Assembly: GCA_021641325.1 (NCBI GenBank)
Contig: JAJXPD010000109.1
Location: forward strand, 1 to 7,517
From: Opitutales bacterium
GTDB taxonomy: Bacteria > Verrucomicrobiota > Verrucomicrobiia > Opitutales > Intestinicryptomonadaceae
Length of the DNA stretch: 7,517 nucleotides
Reading direction: 5' to 3'
Positions 1 to 6,544 of the stretch are shown here, piece after piece. Made by a program: the position numbers and the translations under genes. Under the pieces are notes generated by a model. It saw only the letters and a program-made list of their open reading frames with translations. It did no database searches and was not told where the DNA came from. Numbering within the stretch: position 1 is the stretch's first letter; the number at the start of each line of letters is the position of its first letter.

Positions 1-16
1 GAATAACGATTTTTAA

Positions 17-45
17 GCGACATAGGTTTTTATAGGCAATATAAA
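17..45 (+). promoter_or_regulatory. Candidate sigma-70-type promoter for the mreBCD-mrdA operon
   Basis: A -35-like GCGACA (17-22, 4 of 6 matches to TTGACA) is followed after exactly 17 bases by TATAAA (40-45, 5 of 6 matches to TATAAT). Transcription would start near base 52, giving a leader of roughly 40 bases before the mreB start. The whole first 92 bases are clearly AT-richer than the genes, as expected of a promoter region. The match is only moderate and short AT-rich stretches give such hits by chance, so this is a suggestion rather than a firm call. Confidence 0.35.
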
Positions 46-52
46 AATTGCC
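35..52. repeat. Small perfect inverted repeat in the mreB leader
   Basis: GGCAAT (35-40) and ATTGCC (47-52) are exact reverse complements separated by six A/T bases. The repeat straddles the candidate -10 box and the predicted transcription start. No T-tract follows on the + strand, so it is not an intrinsic terminator. It could be an operator for a dimeric repressor or simply chance; the sequence alone does not decide. Confidence 0.4.
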
Positions 53-92
53 GCAACCGTTATATTAAATCGCAAAAAAATCGGAAATTTTT

Positions 93-1109
93 ATGTCAGG
101 CATCAAAGGTTTTCTCTCGAACGGCATAGGTATCGACCTCGGCACGGCTAATACGCTCGTCTATCTTAAAGATTCGGGCGTCGTGATGAGCGAGCCGAGC
201 GTCGTCGCCATTTACAGCAATTCCAAAAAGGTGGTTGCCGTCGGCGAAAAGGCGAAGAAAATGCTCGGCAAAACCCCCGGCAACATCACCGCAATCCGCC
301 CCATGAAAGTGGGCGTAATCGCCGACTACGAAATTACCGAAATCATGCTCCGCTACTTCATCGAGAAGGCGTCTAAGCAGTTCAGTTTCATTCAGCCGAA
401 AGTGGTAATCGCGGTGCCGTCGGGCATTACGGGCGTCGAAAGACGCGCCGTGCAGGAGGCTGCAATCCGCGCGGGGGCGCGTTCGGTGCTCCTCCAAGAA
501 GAGCCTTTGATGGCGGCAATCGGCGTGGGGCTTCCCATCGAAGAGCCGAACGCCAGCATGATTGTGGACATCGGCGGCGGCACGACGGAAGTCGCGGTGA
601 TTTCGCTTTCGAATGTCGTGTGCTCGCGCAGCGTAAGAATCGGCGGCGACGAGTTCGACAACTGCATTATCCAGTACATGAAACGCGCCTACAACCTCAT
701 CATAGGCGAACGCACTGCGGAGGAAATCAAGATAAACATAGGCTCGGCGTTCCCGCTCGACAAGGAGCTTACCTGGGAGGTCAAGGGGCGCGACGCGCAG
801 TCGGGGCTTCCGAAGACGCTCTACGTGTCTTCGCAGGAAATCCGCGAGGCGCTTTCCGATCCCTTTAACGCCATTACCAACGTTATCCACGAAGTCCTTC
901 AAAGAATAGAGCCGGAGCTTAGCGCAGACCTTACAACGCGCGGCATAGTGCTTTCGGGCGGCGGCGCGTTAATCCGCAATCTCAACCTCCGCATTTCGGC
1001 GAGCACGCTCATGCCGTGTTTTGTCGCCGACAACCCTCTTCGGGCGGTCGTAAACGGCACGGGGGCTGTGCTCGAAAACTACGATTTCTGGACGAAGGAA
1101 AATTCATAG
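93..1109 (+). CDS. mreB: Rod shape-determining protein MreB (bacterial actin)
   Basis: MreB is the actin-like ATPase that forms short membrane-bound filaments guiding the elongasome. The 338-residue product has the usual family length and the actin-fold nucleotide-binding motifs in order. Phosphate-1 is GIDLGTANT at residues 13-21, phosphate-2 is DIGGGTTE at 159-166, and the adenosine motif is GIVLSGGGA at 284-292. The N-terminus (MSGIKGFLS) is short and mildly hydrophobic and could help anchor the filament to the membrane. The ATG at 93 places the first motif where the family expects it; GGAAA at 83-87 is a weak ribosome-binding site. It is the first gene of the operon, 21 bases before mreC. 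Identity is very secure; some genomes carry a paralogue (mbl), but the mreCD neighbours favour mreB proper. Confidence 0.97.
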   Translation: MSGIKGFLSNGIGIDLGTANTLVYLKDSGVVMSEPSVVAIYSNSKKVVAVGEKAKKMLGKTPGNITAIRPMKVGVIADYEITEIMLRYFIEKASKQFSFIQPKVVIAVPSGITGVERRAVQEAAIRAGARSVLLQEEPLMAAIGVGLPIEEPNASMIVDIGGGTTEVAVISLSNVVCSRSVRIGGDEFDNCIIQYMKRAYNLIIGERTAEEIKINIGSAFPLDKELTWEVKGRDAQSGLPKTLYVSSQEIREALSDPFNAITNVIHEVLQRIEPELSADLTTRGIVLSGGGALIRNLNLRISASTLMPCFVADNPLRAVVNGTGAVLENYDFWTKENS

Positions 1110-1130
1110 CAAAAAAAGGCGGCGGGGAAA

Positions 1131-1970
1131 ATGCGTTTGCGTAAGTTTACAGAGGTGCGCAATCTCGCGATTTTTGCCTGCGCGGTGCTTGCGTGCCTGT
1201 TTGCGCCGACCGCCGTCAGAAATTCCGCCGAACGCGCGTTCGAGGAGTTCCGCGCTCCGATAGACGCAATTCCGTCGCAACTGAGCGATTTGGAGAAGTT
1301 TTGGAGCTTGTCGTCGCGCTCAAAGCGCGAGCTTATCGAAGCGGGGCGCGACTTGGCGCGTTTGAACTCCGCCTACGAGCTTAAACTCCTCGAAAACGAG
1401 TCCCTGCGCAACCGCGTCTCGCGGCTCGAAAACATTTTGAATCTGCCCTCGCAGGAGAAATTCAAGGCGGAGGTCGCCCGCGTCTGCCGCCGCGACATTT
1501 CGGCATGGTGGCAGCACATCACAATCCGCAAGGGGAAACGCCACGGAATCCGCGAGGGCTACGCGGTGGTCTACGGCGGCGGAGTTGTCGGCAGGGTTGT
1601 CAAGGCGGACGCGTACACGTCCGTCGTGGAGCTTGTCGGCAGCAGAAAATTCCGCATGGCGGCGCACGTTGCGGGCGAGGACAGACCCATAATCTATCAG
1701 GGCGCGGGCGCGGTCTCGATGCAGAGCGCGCAGGGAGAGGTTTTCGACGCGCCCGCGGACTTGTCGGCAAGCGCGTCGTCGCCGCTGAAACTCGTGACGT
1801 CGTCGCTTGCGGGTTCGTTTCCGGAGGGCGTGCTCATAGGAGAGATAGTCTCGCTTGAAACCGAACCCGACGGCATATTCAAATCGGGCAAAGTGCGCCT
1901 TCCGCGGGGACTTGCCTCATTGCGGGAAGTCGCGGTGCTCATACCCGTTTCGGACGCGAGGCTCGACTGA
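1131..1970 (+). CDS. mreC: Rod shape-determining protein MreC
   Basis: MreC is a single-pass inner-membrane protein that links MreB to periplasmic PBP2 and activates it. The 279-residue product has a short basic cytoplasmic N-terminus, a hydrophobic segment at about residues 11-29, a charged heptad-like stretch at roughly 60-105 that should form the coiled coil, and then the beta-rich periplasmic domain. Family landmarks in that domain are RRDISAWW, ITIRKG, and GGGVVGRV. Length is normal. The ATG at 1131 has GGGGA at 1124-1128 very close to it and AAAGG at 1115-1119 further away. It lies 21 bases after mreB and 2 bases before mreD, so it is almost certainly co-transcribed with both. The identification rests on the motifs and the gene order together. 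Confidence 0.95.
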   Translation: MRLRKFTEVRNLAIFACAVLACLFAPTAVRNSAERAFEEFRAPIDAIPSQLSDLEKFWSLSSRSKRELIEAGRDLARLNSAYELKLLENESLRNRVSRLENILNLPSQEKFKAEVARVCRRDISAWWQHITIRKGKRHGIREGYAVVYGGGVVGRVVKADAYTSVVELVGSRKFRMAAHVAGEDRPIIYQGAGAVSMQSAQGEVFDAPADLSASASSPLKLVTSSLAGSFPEGVLIGEIVSLETEPDGIFKSGKVRLPRGLASLREVAVLIPVSDARLD

Positions 1971-1972
1971 CC

Positions 1973-2488
1973 ATGCTCATGCGCGCGCTGACAATCCTGT
2001 TGACGAATGCGGCATACCTGTTCGTGCTGTCCACTTTCAATTCGGAGCTTGCGCCGTCGGCGTACCTCGTTCTGCCCGCGCTGTTCATAATTCCCGCCGC
2101 GCTCTACCTCGACTTTCTCCCGATGCTAGCGGTCGTTGGGGTTTCGGCGTTTCTGTGCTCGTCGACGACCGGCGTCCGCGCGGGGCTGACCGCCGCGCTG
2201 TGGCTTTCGGCGGCGTTCGCCGTCCACGGAATGCGCTTCCGCTTCCGTTCGGGCGACTGGTTTTCGATTACCGCGCTCGCCGAAATAACAAACATAATTC
2301 TGGTGTTTTTCTACGCGCTGCTTTTCCCGCGCGACGTCGGGGGATTTTTCGAATACGCGTCGAGGGTGTCGGCGGACGCGCTGCTTTCGGCGGCGGTTCT
2401 GCTGTTTGCGGGCAAATTCTGCGCGGTTTTGCCCGTGTCGCTTGCGAACTTTTTGGGAATCGAAATGTCGATAGACGGGGAGGATTGA
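1973..2488 (+). CDS. mreD: Rod shape-determining protein MreD
   Basis: This 171-residue protein is mostly hydrophobic. Likely membrane segments are around residues 5-22, 30-50, 51-63, 70-86, 97-118 and 132-155, with a basic cluster between the fourth and fifth (near 88-92). MreD is a poorly conserved polytopic inner-membrane elongasome component, and I see no diagnostic sequence motif. The name therefore rests on size, hydropathy and its place between mreC and mrdA, the standard order. The ATG at 1973 follows the mreC stop by two bases; ATG at 1979 is an in-frame alternative start. Translation is probably coupled to mreC, since the only upstream purine run (GAGG near 1958-1961) is rather far away. 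Its stop overlaps the mrdA start as ATGA. Confidence 0.85.
   Translation: MLMRALTILLTNAAYLFVLSTFNSELAPSAYLVLPALFIIPAALYLDFLPMLAVVGVSAFLCSSTTGVRAGLTAALWLSAAFAVHGMRFRFRSGDWFSITALAEITNIILVFFYALLFPRDVGGFFEYASRVSADALLSAAVLLFAGKFCAVLPVSLANFLGIEMSIDGED
2477..2483 (+). promoter_or_regulatory. Strong Shine-Dalgarno site that fixes the mrdA start
   Basis: GGGGAGG lies inside the 3' end of mreD, four bases before the ATG at 2488. The mrdA reading frame stays open for 211 codons upstream of that ATG, back through mreD and the end of mreC. This site, together with the ATGA overlap with mreD, shows that translation starts at 2488 and not further upstream. Confidence 0.75.
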
Positions 2489-4413
2489 TGGCGGCGGAAC
2501 GCACATATTCGAAGAAGAACCCGCGCATACCGTTCTTTTACTGGGCGTTTGCGTTCGCGTTCGTCGTGCTGATTTTCGCCCTCGGATACAGGCAGATTTA
2601 TTTGTACGACTTTTACGTCGAGCGCGGCGGGCGGCAGAGCATGCGGCGCGTTATCGAGCCCGGGACGCGCGGCGACATCTACGACAGAAACGGCAGGCTG
2701 ATTGTGACAAACAAGCCGATATTTTCCGCCGTCGTCTATTTCAACGACATTCGCAAGGAGTTCAGGGAAGAGTACTTCAAGCTGAAAAAAATCGAGCTTG
2801 CAAAACTCGCCTCCGTCGGTTCGAACGCCCGCCCGAACTACGCGGAAATTACCGAACGCGCCCGCTCTAACGTCCTAAACGGCTACCTTGCGCAGATTAA
2901 CGGAATCTTGGGCACAAACTATTCGCTTGGAATTGCCGACTACAATAAGCACTTTCTCCAAAAGCAGCTTCTGCCCCTGCCGCTTGTCCGCAACCTCACC
3001 GAGCGCGAGCACGCGATTCTTGCGGAGCGCATTCCCGTGGATTCGCCCATTCAGATTTACACGGGGACTTCGCGCTACTACCCCTACGGCGACGTCGCCT
3101 CGCACGCGCTGGGCTATGTGGCAAACAACTTCGACGACGACATTTCGAAAATCCCCGGCAGCGATCTACGCACCTATGCGATTGTCCCGACCATCGGGCG
3201 TTCGGGCATAGAGGCGGCGTTCGACTCCAAGCTTGCAGGCACGAGCGGCGCGAAAATCTGGGTTGTCGACCTCGCGGGCTACAAGTACGAAAACGTGCTC
3301 GACATTTCCCCCACAAAGGGCGGCGACGTGTTCACCTCCCTCGACATCGAAATCCAGCAGGTTATAGAAGAGGCTTTCGGCGAGCGGAAGGGCGCGGCGG
3401 TTATGCTCGACGTAAATTCGGGCGAAGTGCTCGCGCTCGTTTCGCGGCCGAGCTACGACCCGAACATGCTCACGCCATACATCACCCACAAGGTTGACCG
3501 CGAAATCACCGAGCGCGGCGCGTGGCTCAACCGCGCGACGTCGGGGCTGTACCCCCCCGGGTCTACATTCAAGGTTGTAACCGCCACGGCGGGGCTTCGC
3601 AGCGGCGCGATTGGCGAAAACTCCGTGAAAACCTGCACGGGCGGCTACCGCGTAGGCTCGCGCATTTTTCCGTGCAACAGCAGGTGGGGGCACGGAAACC
3701 TCGATTTGGTCGGCGCGCTCGCGCACAGCTGCAACGTCTATTTTTACGAAACGGGAATCGACGCGGGAATAGAGTCGATAGCCGACACCGCAAAACTCTT
3801 CGGCTTCGGCGAGTCCACGGGAATAGAGCTGAAAGAGGAGTCTTGGCGCAGGACGATTGTCGCGACCCCGGAATTCAAGCGCAAACGCCGCAAATACGAC
3901 GGCCCGTGGACGAACGGCGACACCGCCAACGCCTCGATAGGGCAGGGCTACATGCTTTTCACGCCGCTCCAAGTGGCGTCGTTCGCGGCGTCGTTCGCGC
4001 GCGGCGAGACCCGCACAAAGCTCTCCATGCTTCACGACTCCCGCCGCAAAACCGACGCGGCGTACCACGGGGCGGAGAAAATTCCGCTGACAAAATCGCA
4101 GTACGACAAAATCTTGGAGGGCATGGTAGCCGCCACCGAACGCGGAACGTCGAAACGCGCGCGCGTCGCGGGGGTGAAAGTCGCGGCGAAGTCGGGCACG
4201 GCGCAGGTCAGCGTGAACGGACGCCCGCTGACGCTCGCGTGGCTGATTGCATTCGCCCCCGCGGAGTCTCCCGAAGTCGCGATGGCGGTAATTGTGGAGG
4301 GCGAAGAGCCTGGGGACGTGGGCGGCGGCAGAACGGCGGCTCCAATCGTGGGGGCTGCGTTCAAAAAGTATTTTTCGGGCGCAAACGGCGCGGCTGTGGA
4401 AGTGGAAAATTAG
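2488..4413 (+). CDS. mrdA: Penicillin-binding protein 2, class B transpeptidase of the elongasome
   Basis: PBP2 cross-links peptidoglycan stem peptides during side-wall growth and is the target of mecillinam-type beta-lactams. The 641-residue protein starts with one membrane anchor (about 14-35). The class B dimerisation/pedestal motif GTRGDIYDRNG is at 59-69. The transpeptidase domain has all three catalytic motifs: STFK with nucleophile S359, SCN at 414-416, and KSGTA at 568-572. Length is normal for PBP2. Residues C383, C396, H402 and C415 are spaced like the PBP2 zinc site described in some Gram-negatives, but with cysteines where I recall aspartates. The start at 2488 is fixed by the strong upstream ribosome-binding site. 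PBP3/FtsI is the alternative class B protein, but the mreBCD context and the WGHG...SCN layout favour PBP2. The usual partner rodA does not follow. Confidence 0.95.
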   Translation: MAAERTYSKKNPRIPFFYWAFAFAFVVLIFALGYRQIYLYDFYVERGGRQSMRRVIEPGTRGDIYDRNGRLIVTNKPIFSAVVYFNDIRKEFREEYFKLKKIELAKLASVGSNARPNYAEITERARSNVLNGYLAQINGILGTNYSLGIADYNKHFLQKQLLPLPLVRNLTEREHAILAERIPVDSPIQIYTGTSRYYPYGDVASHALGYVANNFDDDISKIPGSDLRTYAIVPTIGRSGIEAAFDSKLAGTSGAKIWVVDLAGYKYENVLDISPTKGGDVFTSLDIEIQQVIEEAFGERKGAAVMLDVNSGEVLALVSRPSYDPNMLTPYITHKVDREITERGAWLNRATSGLYPPGSTFKVVTATAGLRSGAIGENSVKTCTGGYRVGSRIFPCNSRWGHGNLDLVGALAHSCNVYFYETGIDAGIESIADTAKLFGFGESTGIELKEESWRRTIVATPEFKRKRRKYDGPWTNGDTANASIGQGYMLFTPLQVASFAASFARGETRTKLSMLHDSRRKTDAAYHGAEKIPLTKSQYDKILEGMVAATERGTSKRARVAGVKVAAKSGTAQVSVNGRPLTLAWLIAFAPAESPEVAMAVIVEGEEPGDVGGGRTAAPIVGAAFKKYFSGANGAAVEVEN

Positions 4414-4448
4414 GCGGCGCGGGCTTCGGCACTTTTTCGGGCGGCGGG

Positions 4449-4478
4449 CGAGTGTTTTTTGTTGACGCTCGATTTTTT
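4449..4478 (+). terminator. Intrinsic terminator ending the mre operon
   Basis: CGAGTGT (4449-4455) pairs with ACGCTCG (4465-4471) as a seven-pair stem with one G-T wobble, around a nine-base T-rich loop. An A and six T (4473-4478) follow. It lies 35 bases after the mrdA stop, where an operon terminator belongs, and separates the cell-shape genes from tig. The loop is rather long, but stem plus T-tract make a good case. Confidence 0.7.
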
Positions 4479-4542
4479 AAGTCCATCATCGAAACCTTAA
4501 TTTAAAACGCGCTTTCAGCTGCGCCAAACGGATTTTATAATT

Positions 4543-5847
4543 ATGAATACAAATATAGAAAATATCAACGATACACGCAAAAAGATTACGTTCTCGTTCG
4601 ACGCAAAACAGGTCGCCGAAGAAAACGATAAAGTCGTAAAGGACTTTGTAAAGAGCGCGAAAATCCCCGGCTTCCGCCCCGGAAAAGCTCCCGTCAACAT
4701 GGTCGTAAAACTCTACGCCAAAGACATCAAGGAGCAGCTCGAACGCTCCCTCACGGGCAAGGCAATCGACGCGCTCAACGACATCAAGGAATTCGACGTA
4801 TACGCTGTCGTCGATCTCAAAAACGAGGAAAAAGACGGCGGCTTCCGGCTCGAATTTACCGCCGACATCTATCCCGAAGTAAAGCTTCCCGAATCGCTCG
4901 CGACGAAAGTCGAGCTTGAAAAGACCGACGCCACCGACGAGGAAATCGAAAACGCCGTAAAATTCCACCTCAACCAGCGCGCGAAATACAACGAAGTCGA
5001 CCGCGAAATCAAGGCGGGCGACTTTGTGCGCCTCTCCTACGCGGGCAAAATCGACGGCGTGTCGGTAAACGAACTCGCCCCCGAAATGCCCCTCTACGCC
5101 GACCAGAAATCGACTTGGGAGGAAGCGGGCAACAAGGAAGCCCCCGGAATTCAGGGCGTTGTCCAGGGCATTGTCGGCATGAAGAAGGGCGAAAAGAAAA
5201 CGCTCTCGCACGAGTTCCCGAAGGACGTCAAGAACGACAAAATCGCGGGCAAGACCGCGCAGTACGAAGTCGAAATCTTCGACATTCGCGAAAAGGAAAT
5301 GCCCAAGCTCGACGCCGAATTCTTCAAGTCTTTCGACGTGGACTCCGAGGAAAAATTCCGCGAAAAGATTAAGGAAAGCATCGAGAACGAAAAGAAGTCG
5401 AACAACGAAATCCTCAAACGCCAGTTCGCCGTCGAACAGCTGATGGAAAAGACCGATTTCAAGCTTCCCGAAAGCGCGGTCGAAGACGAACGCCACTCAA
5501 TTCTCGAAGAAATGATGATGCGCCTGCTCTCGCAGGGCGCCTCTCGCGAAGACATCGAAAAGAACAAGGAATCCCTCTTCGACAACGCTGGCAAGGAAGC
5601 CGAAGGCAGGGCTAAAATGCGCATTTTCCTCAACCGCGTCGCAAAGGCAAACGACCTTAAAATCGACAACGAGGACATGAGCCGCATGCTCTGGCAGGAA
5701 TCCATGCGCACGCACACAAAGCCCGAAGACCTCATCAAGCAGATTCAGAAGGACAGGGCGCGCGCAAACCGCCTGCGCTCCGACGCGCTTCTGCAAAAGG
5801 CCATCAACTTCATCGCCGACAAGGCGGAAGTTTCGATTAAAGCGTAA
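4543..5847 (+). CDS. tig: Trigger factor, ribosome-associated chaperone and peptidyl-prolyl isomerase
   Basis: Trigger factor docks on ribosomal protein L23 at the exit tunnel and shelters nascent chains. The product is 434 residues, close to the roughly 430 typical of the family. The N-terminal domain (about 1-115) carries the ribosome-docking signature GFRPGKAP at 43-50. An FKBP-like isomerase domain follows at about 150-245, then a long charged helical C-terminal domain that forms the chaperone arms. The ATG at 4543 puts the signature at the same residue numbers as in E. coli, so the start is well supported. No good Shine-Dalgarno precedes it; the leader just upstream is AT-rich. The gene lies between two terminators, so it probably has its own promoter, though I could not find a convincing one. 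The tig-clpP-clpX order is common in bacteria. Confidence 0.96.
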   Translation: MNTNIENINDTRKKITFSFDAKQVAEENDKVVKDFVKSAKIPGFRPGKAPVNMVVKLYAKDIKEQLERSLTGKAIDALNDIKEFDVYAVVDLKNEEKDGGFRLEFTADIYPEVKLPESLATKVELEKTDATDEEIENAVKFHLNQRAKYNEVDREIKAGDFVRLSYAGKIDGVSVNELAPEMPLYADQKSTWEEAGNKEAPGIQGVVQGIVGMKKGEKKTLSHEFPKDVKNDKIAGKTAQYEVEIFDIREKEMPKLDAEFFKSFDVDSEEKFREKIKESIENEKKSNNEILKRQFAVEQLMEKTDFKLPESAVEDERHSILEEMMMRLLSQGASREDIEKNKESLFDNAGKEAEGRAKMRIFLNRVAKANDLKIDNEDMSRMLWQESMRTHTKPEDLIKQIQKDRARANRLRSDALLQKAINFIADKAEVSIKA

Positions 5848-5850
5848 TTT

Positions 5851-5875
5851 GGCGTTCGACAACGCCCGCTTTTTT
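5851..5875 (+). terminator. Intrinsic terminator directly after tig
   Basis: GGCGTT (5851-5856) and AACGCC (5861-5866) form a perfect six-pair stem closed by a CGAC tetraloop. The sequence CGC and six T (5870-5875) follow. It starts four bases after the tig stop codon. The shape is textbook, although the three bases between stem and T-tract weaken it slightly. It implies that clpPX is transcribed at least partly from its own promoter, or by read-through. Confidence 0.75.
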
Positions 5876-5877
5876 GC

Positions 5878-5915
5878 CAAACGCGATTTTCCCGTTTAAC
5901 GGGGAGTCGCGTTTG
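5878..5915 (+). other. Long imperfect hairpin in the tig-clpP gap
   Basis: An outer nine-pair perfect stem (5878-5886 with 5907-5915) encloses an inner five-pair stem (5891-5895 with 5899-5903) with a TTA loop. TTTT faces GAG between them and could add wobble pairs, giving about 16 pairs in all. No T-tract follows on either strand, so this is not a second intrinsic terminator. It may be a 5' leader structure of clpPX, an RNA-processing site, or a regulator-binding palindrome. The structure is seen directly; the role is unknown. Confidence 0.5.
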
Positions 5916-5935
5916 CCGATTTAAAACTTCACATC

Positions 5936-5941
5936 AAAGGA
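5936..5941 (+). promoter_or_regulatory. Ribosome-binding site of clpP
   Basis: AAAGGA precedes the clpP ATG by three bases. The purine core is good, though the spacing is shorter than usual. It supports the start at 5945, which also gives a normal ClpP N-terminus. Confidence 0.5.
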
Positions 5942-5944
5942 AAC

Positions 5945-6544
5945 ATGGGAGAATATTATATACCTACGGTTTTCGAACGCGACGGCAGAACCGAGCGTTC
6001 GTGGGACGTCTATTCGCGCCTTCTGAAAGACAGAATCGTGTTCATCGGCACGCCTATCACCGACGGCGTTGCCAATGCCGTAATCGCCCAGTTGCTCTTT
6101 CTCCAAATGGAGGACGCAAAGAAGGACATTCACATCTACATCAACAGCCCCGGAGGCTCGCTAACGGCGGGCATGGCGATTTACGACACCATGAAGTTCC
6201 TCCACTGCGACGTGGTGACTTACTGCGTCGGTCAGGCGGCGAGCATGGCGACGATTCTTCTTGCGGCGGGTACAAAGGGCAAACGGTATTCGCTGCCCAA
6301 CTCGCGCGTGATGATTCACCAGCCCTACGGCGGCGCGACGGGGCAGTCGCGCGACATTTCAATCGCCGCGAACGAAATTCTGCGCTGGCGCAAAAAAATT
6401 AACGAAATCCTCTCGAAAGACACGGGGAAATCGGTCGAGCAAATCGAAAAAGACTCGGACCGCGACTTCTTCATGACCGCCGAAGAGGCGGTTGCTTACG
6501 GCATCGTCGACAAGGTAATCGAGAGAAAGCGCGACGCGTTGTAA
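5945..6544 (+). CDS. clpP: ATP-dependent Clp protease proteolytic subunit ClpP
   Basis: ClpP forms the double-heptamer serine-protease chamber that degrades substrates unfolded by ClpX or other Clp ATPases. The product is 199 residues, a normal length. The catalytic triad is S100 in GQAASMA, H125 in MIHQP, and D174, all at the expected mutual spacing. The oxyanion-loop motif NSPGGS is at 67-72. The N-terminal sequence (IPTVFE at 6-11, then YSRLLKDR) is typical, with at most a very short propeptide. The gene follows tig after 97 bases that contain a terminator and a hairpin. Its TAA stop overlaps the clpX start, so the two proteins should be translationally coupled. All catalytic residues are present, so this should be an active subunit and not an inactive ClpR-like paralogue. 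Confidence 0.97.
   Translation: MGEYYIPTVFERDGRTERSWDVYSRLLKDRIVFIGTPITDGVANAVIAQLLFLQMEDAKKDIHIYINSPGGSLTAGMAIYDTMKFLHCDVVTYCVGQAASMATILLAAGTKGKRYSLPNSRVMIHQPYGGATGQSRDISIAANEILRWRKKINEILSKDTGKSVEQIEKDSDRDFFMTAEEAVAYGIVDKVIERKRDAL

Noticed and set aside
1855..2487. Upstream extension of the mrdA frame by 211 codons
   Set aside because: The extension overlaps the end of mreC and nearly all of mreD in another frame, is Arg/Gly/Ala-rich without a domain, and the strong ribosome-binding site and membrane anchor place the true start at 2488.
3552..3558. Run of seven C just before the PBP2 active-site serine as a slippage site
   Set aside because: The frame continues correctly through YPPGSTFK and all later motifs, so there is no evidence of slippage or indel here.
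4462..4489. TTGACG followed 16 bases later by CATCAT as a tig promoter
   Set aside because: The -35 match is good but lies within the mre terminator, and the -10 match is only about two of six, so it is too weak to report as a feature.
3522..4505. A 327-codon + strand open frame overlapping mrdA
   Set aside because: It is in a different frame over the PBP2 catalytic domain and is very Arg-rich, the usual look of a GC-rich shadow frame.
4486..5496. A 336-codon open frame on the - strand opposite tig
   Set aside because: It lies wholly antisense to a secure tig gene, has no recognisable domain, and is explained by the strong codon bias of the + strand gene. The same applies to long - strand frames opposite mreB (96-902), mrdA (3166-4068) and clpX (6955-7512).
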